Origin: Haliea sp964022665
GTDB lineage: Bacteria; Pseudomonadota; Gammaproteobacteria; Pseudomonadales; Halieaceae
Assembly (NCBI GenBank): GCA_964022665.1
Contig: CAXIDF010000004.1
Location: forward strand, 62,001 to 126,000
Direction of reading: 5' to 3'
Length of the DNA: 64,000 bases
Shown: positions 9,075 through 17,359 of the stretch, piece by piece
How the letters are laid out: the number at the start of each line of letters is the position of its first letter
Numbering within the stretch: the stretch's first letter is position 1
The notes under the pieces: model-generated
The model's database searches: none
What the model was told of the DNA's origin: nothing
What the model saw: only the letters and a program-made list of their open reading frames with translations
Position numbers and translations under genes: made by a program

Positions 9075-9998
9075 ATGAATAGACGACGTTTTCTGACACA
9101 GGCCGCTGCGCTGGGAAGCGGGTTGTGTGTGTCGAGCCTGCTGCCCGCACTCGCGGCCCCTCAGCGCCGGCTGGAGGTGATTGGACTGCAGCTCTACACC
9201 GTGCATGGCCCCATGAGTGAAGATTTCGAGGGCACCCTGCGTGCCGTGGCAGACATGGGCTACCGCGAAGTGGAGTTTTCGACCGTGGGCGGCCTCTATG
9301 GTCGCGAGCCGCACGCGGTGCAGCGTCAACTCGAGCAGCTGGGGCTTCAGGCACCGTTCGGTCGGCTTCGGCCGCAAATGCCCGACAACGTCGATATCGC
9401 CAGTTTGCCGAGGAGCGAGGCGATCAAGCTGTTTTTCCAGCTCTCCGGAACCGATCGCATACTGGGCAACCTGCAGGCGATGTTGCCGGAAGCGGCGGTG
9501 ATGGGCTACCAATCCATCGTGTTGTCGGCCGTGTCTCCTGCCGATATGAAGGATCGCGCAGCGCTGGCGCGCCTGGTGGATATCTTCAATGAAGCGGGTG
9601 CGTTATGCGCCCGCCACGGCATGACCTTCGCCTACCACAATCACGACTTCGACTTCACTCCGGTGGACGATGTGCTGCCGTTTGACTACCTGCTGACCAA
9701 TACGGACCCCGACTCCGTGCAGTTCCAATTCGACCTCTACTGGGTCAGCAAGGCCGGCCAGGACCCACTGCGTTACTTCCGGGATCACGGCAAGCGCTTC
9801 AACAGTTGTCACATGAAAGACATGGCGGTAGACGGCACGTTTGCCGATGTGGGGGCCGGCACCCTGAATTTTCCGGTGCTGACGGCGGCAGCGCTGGATG
9901 CGGGTGTGCGCCACTTTTTTGTCGAACACGACGCACCGCAGCAGCCGCTGGCGAGCGCTGAATCTTCTCACGCGTTTCTCGCGAGTATGAACCTCTAG
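9075..9998 (+). CDS. Tat-exported sugar isomerase/epimerase-like TIM-barrel protein
   Basis: A 307-residue protein with a twin-arginine leader MNRRRFLTQAAALGSGLCVS ending near residue 30 (LPALAAPQ), hence a folded periplasmic enzyme. The mature part is an AP endonuclease 2/xylose isomerase-like TIM barrel. Metal-binding positions are visible in the order GYREVEFSTVGG, FAYHNHDFDF, VQFQFDLYWVSKAG, CHMKDMAVDG and HFFVEHDAP. Relatives include sugar phosphate isomerases and the 3-keto-glycoside-cleaving enzymes. ATG 9075 is used because GGGGGATGAG precedes it; ATG 9066 is an alternative. It has its own operator-bearing promoter and lies between the PVC dehydrogenase and the second TonB receptor. 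A role in isomerising or eliminating a 3-keto-glycoside in the periplasm is inferred. Confidence 0.87.
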   Translation: MNRRRFLTQAAALGSGLCVSSLLPALAAPQRRLEVIGLQLYTVHGPMSEDFEGTLRAVADMGYREVEFSTVGGLYGREPHAVQRQLEQLGLQAPFGRLRPQMPDNVDIASLPRSEAIKLFFQLSGTDRILGNLQAMLPEAAVMGYQSIVLSAVSPADMKDRAALARLVDIFNEAGALCARHGMTFAYHNHDFDFTPVDDVLPFDYLLTNTDPDSVQFQFDLYWVSKAGQDPLRYFRDHGKRFNSCHMKDMAVDGTFADVGAGTLNFPVLTAAALDAGVRHFFVEHDAPQQPLASAESSHAFLASMNL

Positions 9999-10077
9999 AC
10001 AACGCCTCGCTGCGACAGCGGAAGGTCATGGAAATATACGAGACCTCTGTTGTCAGCGGCAGGAATGTTGGCTAGTC

Positions 10078-10096
10078 TGGCAAGGTGGCAAGACCA
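10078..10096 (+). promoter_or_regulatory. Operator-like 19-mer, copy 3, with promoter (second TonB receptor)
   Basis: TGGCAAGGTGGCAAGACCA. Here the promoter reading is strongest: CTGGCA (10077-10082), a 17-base spacer containing the palindrome, then TATAAC (10100-10105). A repressor bound here would block RNA polymerase. The receptor start codon is about 28 bases further on. Confidence 0.7.
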
Positions 10097-10132
10097 AAAT
10101 ATAACGATAACGCAGTTTACGGGGCACACGCT

Positions 10133-12376
10133 ATGACTCTGAAATCTTCCTGCAAGGCGACTTTGGCCGCCTCTGTTCTACTCCCGCTCGCAGTGCCGGC
10201 GGCGTTTGCGCAGCAGACCCTCGAAGAGGTGATTGTAACGGCGCAGAAGCGCGAACAAAGTGCACAGGATGTGCCCCTCGCGCTGACCGCGGTGGGTGCC
10301 AGCGCAATTGAAGCCCTGGGCATGCAGGAGTTTGCCGATATCACACGCATATCGCCGTCGCTGACCATGAGCTCGGGCAACAACAAGCAGCAGTCCACCA
10401 TCAGCATTCGCGGTATCGGGACCAACGTTTTCAGTATCAGCGTTGAGCCCAGCGTGGCTGTACTGATCGACAATGTCTCCAAGGTGCAGCCGGGGCAGGC
10501 ACTGGCCAACCTTGTCGACGTGGAGCGCATCGAAGTGCTGCGCGGTCCGCAAAGCACGCTGTTTGGCAAGAACGCCTCCGCAGGTCTGGTGAGTATCACC
10601 ACCAAGAGTCCCTCAGACGAGCTGGAGGGCAGTCTGGAGCTGGTGGCGACAGACGACGACCAGCTGCGCACTGTGGGCACGCTGTCCGGCCCGGTCAGCG
10701 ACACCTTCGCGTACCGGCTGATGGCCTACTACGACGATCGTGACGGTTACCTGACCAATCTCACCACCGGCAACGATCTCAACGGTAGCCGTTCGTCGGG
10801 AGCGCGGGGCAAGTTTGTCTGGGATGCGACAGAGAATCTCAGCGCCTCGTTCATCCTCGCGTACAACGAGGAGAAGGCAAACTGCTGCGGTATTAACTGG
10901 AATCAGCTGAACCCGGAGGCGAGGGTGTTCGGTTTCGTGCCCGGTGACCCGGCGGTGGGTATCGAGCCCGGTGCGGACAATCGCCTGATTCGCCAGGATG
11001 ACGAGTCACTGGGAGAAAGTGACGATGTGTCCGGCAGCCTCGAGCTCACCTACAACGTGAATGACTACACCATGACCTCCATCACGGCCTTTGACCGCTG
11101 GGATTTCAGCAATAACGAAGACGTGGACTTTTCGGACGTGAACGTTGCCGGTGCATTCACCGGTGGCGCGCTGCAGGGCGGCATCTCCTCGGCGTCCGAG
11201 GTGAAAACCGATTTTTTCTCGCAGGAACTGCGTCTGCAGTCGCCACTGTATGACCGCTTTGACTATCTGGTCGGCCTGTATTATGCCGACGCGCAGACGG
11301 ATCGCAGCTTTTCGCGACGCATCCTTACGGCAGACTGGGAAGCCGAGGCCGGCACCGAAAGCTATGCCGCCTTCGGCCAGGGTACCTGGCGCTTCACCGA
11401 TGCCACCAGCATGACAGCAGGTCTGCGCTACAATCGGGAGGAAATCTCGGCCGACTTCACCGATTTCCCCAGCGATGCACGTTACCGCGCGGACGATTCG
11501 GATTCCGTGGTGCTGGGCAAGTTGTCCCTGCAGCACTTCCTCAATGAACAGAGCATGCTGTTTGCCAGCTACAGCCGCGGCTACAAGGGCCAAGCTTATG
11601 ATATTGCCACGGGTTTCAACCAGGACAAGGCGGATAACCCGGTTGCCGCAGAAACCTCCGATTCTTTCGAAGTGGGACTGAAGACAACGGTGCTTGACCA
11701 GCGGCTGCAGTTCAACGTGGTGGCCTTCTACACGGAATACGACGACTTCCAGTCGCAGAACACCCTGATCCAGGAGGATGGTTCGGTTGTGCTTGATATC
11801 TCCAACGTGGGTGTACTGGAGACACAGGGCATTGAGGTGGATGCCGTTGCGCTGCTGGGCGAGAACTTTCTGCTGCGGGCCGGCTTTGCCTGGATTGATG
11901 CAACGGTGAAGGAGTTTCCTAACGCCCGCTGTTACCAGGGGCAAACCGTTGAGCAGGGCTGCGTGGAGATCGCGCCGGGTGCCTCGGTGCAGGATCTGGC
12001 CGGTGCCGATCTGAACAACTCGCCGGACTACAAGCTGACCCTGTCGGGCGAGTACACGGTGCCCTTTTCCTCGCTGCCCTTCGACGGCTTTGCCATTTTT
12101 TCCTACCGTTGGCAGGATGAGGTGAACTTCAGCCTCTCCGGTGACCCGCTGACGCAATACGAGTCCTACGACCTGATGGACCTGAGCGTGGGTATTGTGG
12201 AACGTGAGCGTGCGGCCTATCGGGTCACGCTGTTTGTCAATAACGTGTTTGATGACGACTACGTGATGTCACTGGCCAACCTCGGACAGTTATATGCCGG
12301 GCAGTTGGCGCTCGGGCAGGTGCTGGCCCGTGACAGCCAGCGCTATGCGGGTCTCCGGGTGAAATTCAATTTCTAG
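10133..12376 (+). CDS. TonB-dependent outer-membrane receptor
   Basis: A 747-residue receptor with a signal peptide (MTLKSSCKATLAASVLLPLA, cleavage after AAFA) and TonB box EEVIVTAQKREQ. The plug has SIRGIGTNVFSISVEPSVAV, LIDNVSKVQ and VERIEVLRGPQSTLFGKNASAG. The 22-strand barrel ends with a terminal aromatic (GLRVKFNF). It resembles the large marine proteobacterial receptors whose plug carries VEPSVAVLIDNV, usually linked to carbohydrate or siderophore uptake. ATG 10133 is chosen because the longer frame starts inside the operator. It heads an operon with the DUF3604 and ThuA-like genes. Given the context it probably imports the intact glycoside or oligosaccharide; substrate not determinable. 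Confidence 0.93.
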   Translation: MTLKSSCKATLAASVLLPLAVPAAFAQQTLEEVIVTAQKREQSAQDVPLALTAVGASAIEALGMQEFADITRISPSLTMSSGNNKQQSTISIRGIGTNVFSISVEPSVAVLIDNVSKVQPGQALANLVDVERIEVLRGPQSTLFGKNASAGLVSITTKSPSDELEGSLELVATDDDQLRTVGTLSGPVSDTFAYRLMAYYDDRDGYLTNLTTGNDLNGSRSSGARGKFVWDATENLSASFILAYNEEKANCCGINWNQLNPEARVFGFVPGDPAVGIEPGADNRLIRQDDESLGESDDVSGSLELTYNVNDYTMTSITAFDRWDFSNNEDVDFSDVNVAGAFTGGALQGGISSASEVKTDFFSQELRLQSPLYDRFDYLVGLYYADAQTDRSFSRRILTADWEAEAGTESYAAFGQGTWRFTDATSMTAGLRYNREEISADFTDFPSDARYRADDSDSVVLGKLSLQHFLNEQSMLFASYSRGYKGQAYDIATGFNQDKADNPVAAETSDSFEVGLKTTVLDQRLQFNVVAFYTEYDDFQSQNTLIQEDGSVVLDISNVGVLETQGIEVDAVALLGENFLLRAGFAWIDATVKEFPNARCYQGQTVEQGCVEIAPGASVQDLAGADLNNSPDYKLTLSGEYTVPFSSLPFDGFAIFSYRWQDEVNFSLSGDPLTQYESYDLMDLSVGIVERERAAYRVTLFVNNVFDDDYVMSLANLGQLYAGQLALGQVLARDSQRYAGLRVKFNF

Positions 12377-12403
12377 CGTTACGCACAGGTGGGGTGTTCC
12401 GGC

Positions 12404-14287
12404 GTGAAGCGCCTTCCCGCCAGTCTTGGCGTGGCTGCCCTTATGCTGGGCAGTAGCGCCCAGTGTGCTGCAGCATGCAGTGACTTTAGCGCTGAGCGGC
12501 GTGCGTATTTTGGCGATATCCACGTCCACACCCGATTCTCCCAGGACGCCAGCTGGCGCATGGGAAATACGCGATTGGGTCCCGATGAGGCGTATCAGTT
12601 CGCGCGCGGTCACCGTATCGACCTGCCGCCCTACGATGCGCTGGGCGAGAGCCTGCGGTCCGTGCAGTTGCAGCGTCCGCTGGATTTTCTGGCCGTCACG
12701 GATCACGCCGAAGCGCTGGACGCCGTGCGTGTCTGCGAGAACCCCGCTTATGACGGGCCCGGTGCCTGGATGTGTCACAGCAGCCCCTGGACCCGCATGG
12801 CCATGGGCGTAGTTGGCCGCTATCTGCCTGTCGATACGCTGTGTGGTCCCGGCGATGTGCAGTGCGCGCTGGCCGGTGCCGAGGTGTGGTCAGACATCGT
12901 GTTATCGGCGCAGCAGCACAACGCCCCCTGCGACTTTTCCACCTTCATCGGCTATGAATGGAGCGGGCTCGACGGCGGCGCCAACCTGCATCGCAATGTG
13001 ATTTTCCGGAACGGTGCCGTGCCCGCAGCGCCGGTGAGTGCGCGCGATGCGCGAACGCCGGAGGCCCTTTGGGCAGCGCTGGACGAGCATTGCCGTGACG
13101 GCATCGACGGCTGTGAGGCAGTTACCATCCCCCACAATGCCAATCTGAGCCAGGGGCGGATGTTTTCACCGATGACGACCGCCGGCGCCCGCATGACGCC
13201 CGCCCTCGCTGCGCAGCGCGTACGCTACGAACGCCTCGCGGAATTGATTCAGCACAAGGGTGACTCGGAGTGCTATGGCGGGGTTGGCGCCGAGGATGAG
13301 CTCTGCGGTTTCGAAAAGCTTCCCTATAGCAGCTTTGTTCAGAAATACCTGCCTTTCCTTGGCGAGGCACCGGCCGATGACAGCCGTTACCTGCGAGAGG
13401 CCCTGCGCGAAGGCCTGCGTCTGCAACGCGAGCTCGGAGAGAATCCCTTTGCGATCGGCTTTATTGGCGGCACGGACAGCCACGTGGCCGCGGGTGGCGC
13501 CGTGGCAGAGGACAATCATCCCGGACACCACGGCGCGCAGCATATCAGTGGCACGGGTGCGGCTGCGCAACTGCCCGATCGGGTGGAGCAAAACCCCGGT
13601 GGACTTGCCGTGCTTTACGCAGAGGAGAACTCCCGGGACGCTTTATACCGCGCCATGCAGCGACGTGAGGCCTACGCCACCAGTGGTCCGCGTATTCAGC
13701 TGCGCTTCTTCGGTGGGTGGAACTACGAGGACGATCTCTGTGAGCGCGTGGACCTGGTGGCCCAGGGCTATGCCAACGGTGTGCCGATGGGCGGAGAACT
13801 GCTAGCGTCAGACCGCAACGGTCGGGCGCCAGCGTTTCTGTTGGCGGCCATGGCTGACACCGGAACAGCCAGCCTGCCGGGTGGGGCGCTGCAGCGGCTG
13901 CAGGTGATCAAGGCCTGGGTGGATGCCCAGGGCGAAAGTCGGGAACAGATTTATGATGTGGCGGGTTCGGTAGAGAGCGGGGTGCAGGTAGACTTGAATT
14001 CCTGTCAACCGCTCGCCCGGGGCTATCGCAAGCTGTGTACCGTGTGGCGAGACCCCGAGTTCAGCCCCGCGACGAGCGCACTGTATTATGCCAGGGTGGT
14101 GGAGACGCCATCGTGTCGGTGGCACCGGCGTATCTGCGTGGCCAACGCGGTGAACTGTGATGACGTCGAAGCCTTGCCGGACGGGTTCAAGGACTGCTGC
14201 GACGAATCAGTGCCGGATACGGTACAGGAACGTGCGTGGTCTTCGCCGATCTGGTACCGGCCGGCCTCCAACGAGGAAACACGATGA
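12404..14287 (+). CDS. DUF3604 protein (PHP-type metallohydrolase fold), exported
   Basis: About 627 residues. The N-terminus from GTG 12404 (KRLPASLGVAALMLGSSAQCAAA) is a signal peptide, and GGTGGGG lies about 10 bases upstream; GTG 12389 is an alternative start. Motifs typical of DUF3604/PHP: YFGDIHVHTRFSQD near residue 35, DFLAVTDHAEALD, FIGYEWSG, IPHNANLSQGRMF, GFIGGTDSHVAAGGAVAEDN, and YATSGPRIQLRFFGGW. The histidines and aspartates probably bind two or three metals, as in PHP phosphoesterases. Twelve or more cysteines suit a periplasmic protein. Function of the family is unknown; it recurs in marine catabolic clusters. Its stop overlaps the next ATG (ATGA), indicating translational coupling with the ThuA-like gene. 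Confidence 0.85.
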   Translation: MKRLPASLGVAALMLGSSAQCAAACSDFSAERRAYFGDIHVHTRFSQDASWRMGNTRLGPDEAYQFARGHRIDLPPYDALGESLRSVQLQRPLDFLAVTDHAEALDAVRVCENPAYDGPGAWMCHSSPWTRMAMGVVGRYLPVDTLCGPGDVQCALAGAEVWSDIVLSAQQHNAPCDFSTFIGYEWSGLDGGANLHRNVIFRNGAVPAAPVSARDARTPEALWAALDEHCRDGIDGCEAVTIPHNANLSQGRMFSPMTTAGARMTPALAAQRVRYERLAELIQHKGDSECYGGVGAEDELCGFEKLPYSSFVQKYLPFLGEAPADDSRYLREALREGLRLQRELGENPFAIGFIGGTDSHVAAGGAVAEDNHPGHHGAQHISGTGAAAQLPDRVEQNPGGLAVLYAEENSRDALYRAMQRREAYATSGPRIQLRFFGGWNYEDDLCERVDLVAQGYANGVPMGGELLASDRNGRAPAFLLAAMADTGTASLPGGALQRLQVIKAWVDAQGESREQIYDVAGSVESGVQVDLNSCQPLARGYRKLCTVWRDPEFSPATSALYYARVVETPSCRWHRRICVANAVNCDDVEALPDGFKDCCDESVPDTVQERAWSSPIWYRPASNEETR

Positions 14288-15150
14288 CGTCAATGAAAAC
14301 ATGGCTTGCGCGGATACTGCTGGGACTGCTCGGTGCAACGGTGCTGCTGGTTGCCGCGGGATACTTCACCCTGCGCTCAATGGGGCTTTTTCGCGCACCG
14401 GAGTACGACACCCAGGCACCCGTATTGCCGACCCTGGGCAGCCCTGCGATTCTCGTGTTCTACAAGACCAGTGGCTATGTGCACACGGAAGCGATTCCCG
14501 CTGCCAACGCGCTGCTTGTCGAGCTCGCCGAAGAACTCGGCTACGCCATCTACGTCACGGACAACGGCGCAGTCATCAATCCCGAACAGTTGAGTCAGTT
14601 CGATGTGCTGGTCTGGAATAACAACACAGGCAGTGTGCTGTCGCCGCAGCAGCAGACACATTTCCGTCGGTGGCTTGAAAACGGCGGCAAATGGCTTGGT
14701 TTGCACAGCGCGAGTGACAACCATTTCAGCTGGGATTGGTATGTAAATGATGTGATTGGTGCGGGTTTCAACGGTGCCACGCGGATTCCACAGCAGCCTC
14801 TGGCGCAGCTTGTGTTCGAAAACCGGGATCACCCTGTGCTCAGCGGCCTGCCTGCGTCGATCTGGCTGAACGATGAGTTCTACAGTTTCTCCAATTCACC
14901 CCGGGACACCTCCACCGTGCTGGCGACGCTGGATGAGAGCAGCTACATCGAGGAGCAGGCACTGGTGCGCGAGCAACTGCGTATGGGAGACCATCCGATC
15001 ATATGGGTTCGCAGGGTGGGAGAGGGTGCGGCAGTCTATTCCGCGATCGGCCACAGCGCCGATACCTACGCCATTCCCGAATATCGCCGGCTGCTCAGCA
15101 ATGCGCTTCACTGGTTGATCCAGGGTGACCACGACAGCCCAGCCCCGTAG
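14284..15150 (+). CDS. ThuA-like protein, membrane-anchored
   Basis: A 288-residue protein with an N-terminal anchor (TWLARILLGLLGATVLLVAAGYF) followed by a ThuA/glutamine-amidotransferase-like fold: ILVFYKTSGYVHTEAIPAAN, DNGAVINPEQLSQFDVLVWNN, FRRWLENGGKWLGLHSASD, and IWVRRVGEGAAVYSAIGHSADTY. ThuA is linked genetically to trehalose/sucrose use through 3-keto intermediates together with the Gfo/Idh enzyme ThuB, so its presence beside two Gfo/Idh genes supports keto-sugar chemistry. The domain should face the periplasm. Start overlaps the preceding stop and GAGGAAA precedes it. Catalytic residues of ThuA are not well defined, so activity is uncertain. Confidence 0.87.
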   Translation: MTSMKTWLARILLGLLGATVLLVAAGYFTLRSMGLFRAPEYDTQAPVLPTLGSPAILVFYKTSGYVHTEAIPAANALLVELAEELGYAIYVTDNGAVINPEQLSQFDVLVWNNNTGSVLSPQQQTHFRRWLENGGKWLGLHSASDNHFSWDWYVNDVIGAGFNGATRIPQQPLAQLVFENRDHPVLSGLPASIWLNDEFYSFSNSPRDTSTVLATLDESSYIEEQALVREQLRMGDHPIIWVRRVGEGAAVYSAIGHSADTYAIPEYRRLLSNALHWLIQGDHDSPAP

Positions 15151-15166
15151 ATGGCGGTACCCCGGG

Positions 15167-15463
15167 TCATGGCCGCATGGCGTCTGCGGCGAGCGCTGCT
15201 ATGCCTTGCCAGTCACCGCTGCTGACCAGTTCGGGAGAGAGCATCCAGGATCCGCCACAACAGACCACATGGGGCAGCGCCAGGTACTCGCGAAAATTGT
15301 GCGTGTTGAGGCCACCGGTGGGACAGAAACAGGCCGCAGGAAACGGCCCACTTAGTGCCTTGAGCAATGCAATGCCCCCAACCGCTTCTGCGGGAAACAG
15401 TTTGAACGTGTCCAGACCGAATTCCATGCCCTGCATGACCTCTGACGCCGAGGCGACGCCCGG
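15167..15463 (-). pseudogene. eda: KDPG/KHG aldolase remnant (C-terminal half)
   Basis: Minus-strand reading from about 15463 gives PGVASASEVMQGMEFGLDTF, then KLFPAEAVGG, GPFPAACFCPTGGL and LALPHVVCCGGSWM, ending DAMRP-stop at 15167. This is the C-terminal half of 2-keto-3-deoxy-6-phosphogluconate aldolase, including the Schiff-base lysine region. Upstream of PGV the homology stops and an in-frame TGA lies 18 bases further on, so the first ~110 residues are gone. Eda would have been the downstream enzyme for UxuA's product after phosphorylation. It sits, reversed, between the ThuA-like gene and the sulfatase. An intact copy elsewhere in the genome is expected. Confidence 0.8.
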
Positions 15464-15608
15464 TCGCGGTGCGCAGGGTCTCTCTGTTCATAGACCGGTT
15501 TCCATCTCAACGGCGACAATACGTCCGGTTCAACTCGCCGACAACGTTTGAACAGTGGCGGTCGTGTGTCCACTGCGAATTGACGCGCAGAGTGCCAGAC
15601 TGCTATTT

Positions 15609-15627
15609 TGGCAAGGTGGTCAGGCCA
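15609..15627 (+). promoter_or_regulatory. Operator-like 19-mer, copy 4 (sulfatase)
   Basis: TGGCAAGGTGGTCAGGCCA. The left arm TGGCAAGGTGGT is identical to copies 1 and 2; the right half-site is GCCA instead of ACCA. TTGGCA (15608-15613) may be the -35 element. The site is about 48 bases upstream of the sulfatase start and points towards it. Confidence 0.62.
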
Positions 15628-15674
15628 GTATAGGCGGCTTTGTCGGCGGATAACAGCCGCAGTGGAGACAACTG

Positions 15675-17354
15675 ATGGTGAAACTTTCGGGTGTGCAATG
15701 TGCCGTATTCATGGTGCTGGCGTGGGGGTTGTCGCCGGCACAGGGTATGCCGGATGAGCGTCCCAACATCCTTCTGCTGATGGCCGAGGATATGAGCGCG
15801 CGGGTGGGAGCGTTCGGTGACGCGCTTGCGGTAACCCCCAATATTGATCGTCTGGCACTAGAGGGAGTGCGCTACCCGAATACCTTCACCTCCGCGGGTG
15901 TGTGTGCGCCCAGCCGCGCCGCCCACGTCATGGGCGCGCACCAGAACAGCTTTGGCGCCCAGCATATGCGCGCCGCAAGTTCACACTGGCCACTGCAATA
16001 CCAGGCCGTGCCGCCACCCGACATGAAAGCCTACCCAGAGCTCCTGCGCCGCGCCGGCTATTTCACATTCGTCACCAACAAGCTCGACTACCAATTTTCA
16101 GGCACGTCGCTGGGCAGTGGTCCCTTTACGATCTGGGACAGTGAAACACGCGCGCCATTTCCCTGGCATGAGGGGCCAGACGACACGCCCTTCTTTGGTT
16201 TCATGACGTTTCTGGAAACGCACGAGAGCGGCCTCTTTCCCCGCTGGCGCTGGCCGGACAGCATCCAGGACATGATGTTGCAGGCGCTGCATATCTATCT
16301 CAACTGGGGCGTTGACGATGTGGTGACGCCGGATTCGGTGACGGTGCCGCCCTACCTTCCCGATGTTGAACCGGTCAGGCGTGACATCGCGCGCCACTAC
16401 AATAATATTCACACCATGGACCTGCGTGTGGGCGAGGTACTCGCCCGGTTACAGGCCGACGGTCTCGCTGAGAATACCATCGTCATCTGGACGACGGATC
16501 ATGGAGATGGCTTGCCCCGCGCCAAGCGCGAGCTTTTCGACTCGGGAATCAGGGTGCCGTTGATTATTCGCTGGCCCGAGCGGTACCGCCCCCCGGATGT
16601 TGCCCCTGGCACGATTGATGAGCGTCTGGTGAGCTTTGTGGACATTGCGCCGACCATCCTCGGTATGGCCGGGGTCGATCTGCCGGCGTACGTTGTTGGC
16701 CGCGCATTTGCCGGCCCCTTGGCGGATGTGCCCAACCGGTACGTCTACGCCGCCCGCGACCGCGTGGACAGTCAGGTCGATCGCCAGCGCAGCGTTCGCG
16801 ATGCGCGCTACAAATACATTCTCAATGGCTACCCGGGCACCCCCGGTGCCGTGCACCTGGACTTCCGGGATCAGCTTGAGAGTATGCGGGCGCTGTGGGA
16901 ACTACACGCTGCCGACCAGCTGACGCCAGAGCAGGCGCTCTGGTTCCAACCGCGCCCGCTTGAGCAGCTGTACGACACGCAACACGATCCTCACGAGTTG
17001 CATAATCTGGCGCAGGATCCGGCACATGCACCGGTCCTGCAGCGCATGCGCGCCGCGCTTGCGGATTGGCAAGCGCAGTCCACGGATTGGGGAGCCCTGC
17101 CGGAGGAGGACATGGTGCGGCAGTTCTGGCCGGATCTCGAGCAGCCGAAAACCGCAATGCCAGCGTTTTCCTACGATGCACAGGGCCGGGTGCTGGTGCA
17201 TTCTGCGACGGAAGGCGCATCCCTGGGAATCCGCGTGGACGATGGACCCTGGCAGCTCTACACCGGCCCGGTGCAGTTGGCGGCCGGTGCTTCACTCACC
17301 GCAAAGGCGGTTCGTTACGGTTGGCAGGAGAGCGAGGAGGCCGCGCTGCCCTGA
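15675..17354 (+). CDS. Type I sulfatase, exported
   Basis: A 559-residue protein with a signal peptide (first ~24 residues, ending AQG). The catalytic C77-A-P-S-R81 motif marks it as a Cys-type sulfatase needing formylglycine maturation. Other family motifs are RPNILLLMAEDM (metal ligands), TPNIDRLALEGVRYPNTF, WTTDHGDGLPRAKRELFDSG with the C-terminal-domain lysine region, and RVPLIIRWPERY. The layout resembles heparan N-sulfatase-like S1 subfamilies. It would remove sulfate from a glycan in the periplasm. It has its own copy of the cluster operator, so desulfation is co-regulated with uronate use. No sulfatase-maturing enzyme is in the window. Exact substrate (for example an ulvan- or heparinoid-like fragment) is a guess. 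Confidence 0.93.
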   Translation: MVKLSGVQCAVFMVLAWGLSPAQGMPDERPNILLLMAEDMSARVGAFGDALAVTPNIDRLALEGVRYPNTFTSAGVCAPSRAAHVMGAHQNSFGAQHMRAASSHWPLQYQAVPPPDMKAYPELLRRAGYFTFVTNKLDYQFSGTSLGSGPFTIWDSETRAPFPWHEGPDDTPFFGFMTFLETHESGLFPRWRWPDSIQDMMLQALHIYLNWGVDDVVTPDSVTVPPYLPDVEPVRRDIARHYNNIHTMDLRVGEVLARLQADGLAENTIVIWTTDHGDGLPRAKRELFDSGIRVPLIIRWPERYRPPDVAPGTIDERLVSFVDIAPTILGMAGVDLPAYVVGRAFAGPLADVPNRYVYAARDRVDSQVDRQRSVRDARYKYILNGYPGTPGAVHLDFRDQLESMRALWELHAADQLTPEQALWFQPRPLEQLYDTQHDPHELHNLAQDPAHAPVLQRMRAALADWQAQSTDWGALPEEDMVRQFWPDLEQPKTAMPAFSYDAQGRVLVHSATEGASLGIRVDDGPWQLYTGPVQLAAGASLTAKAVRYGWQESEEAALP

Positions 17355-17359
17355 CGGGT

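Noticed and set aside
6076..9354. A 1092-codon minus-strand open frame opposite the PVC dehydrogenase and TIM-barrel genes
   Set aside because: High GC content opens the antisense frame. The translation is low in hydrophobic structure, rich in His/Gln/Arg, and has no domain match, whereas the plus strand encodes clear families.
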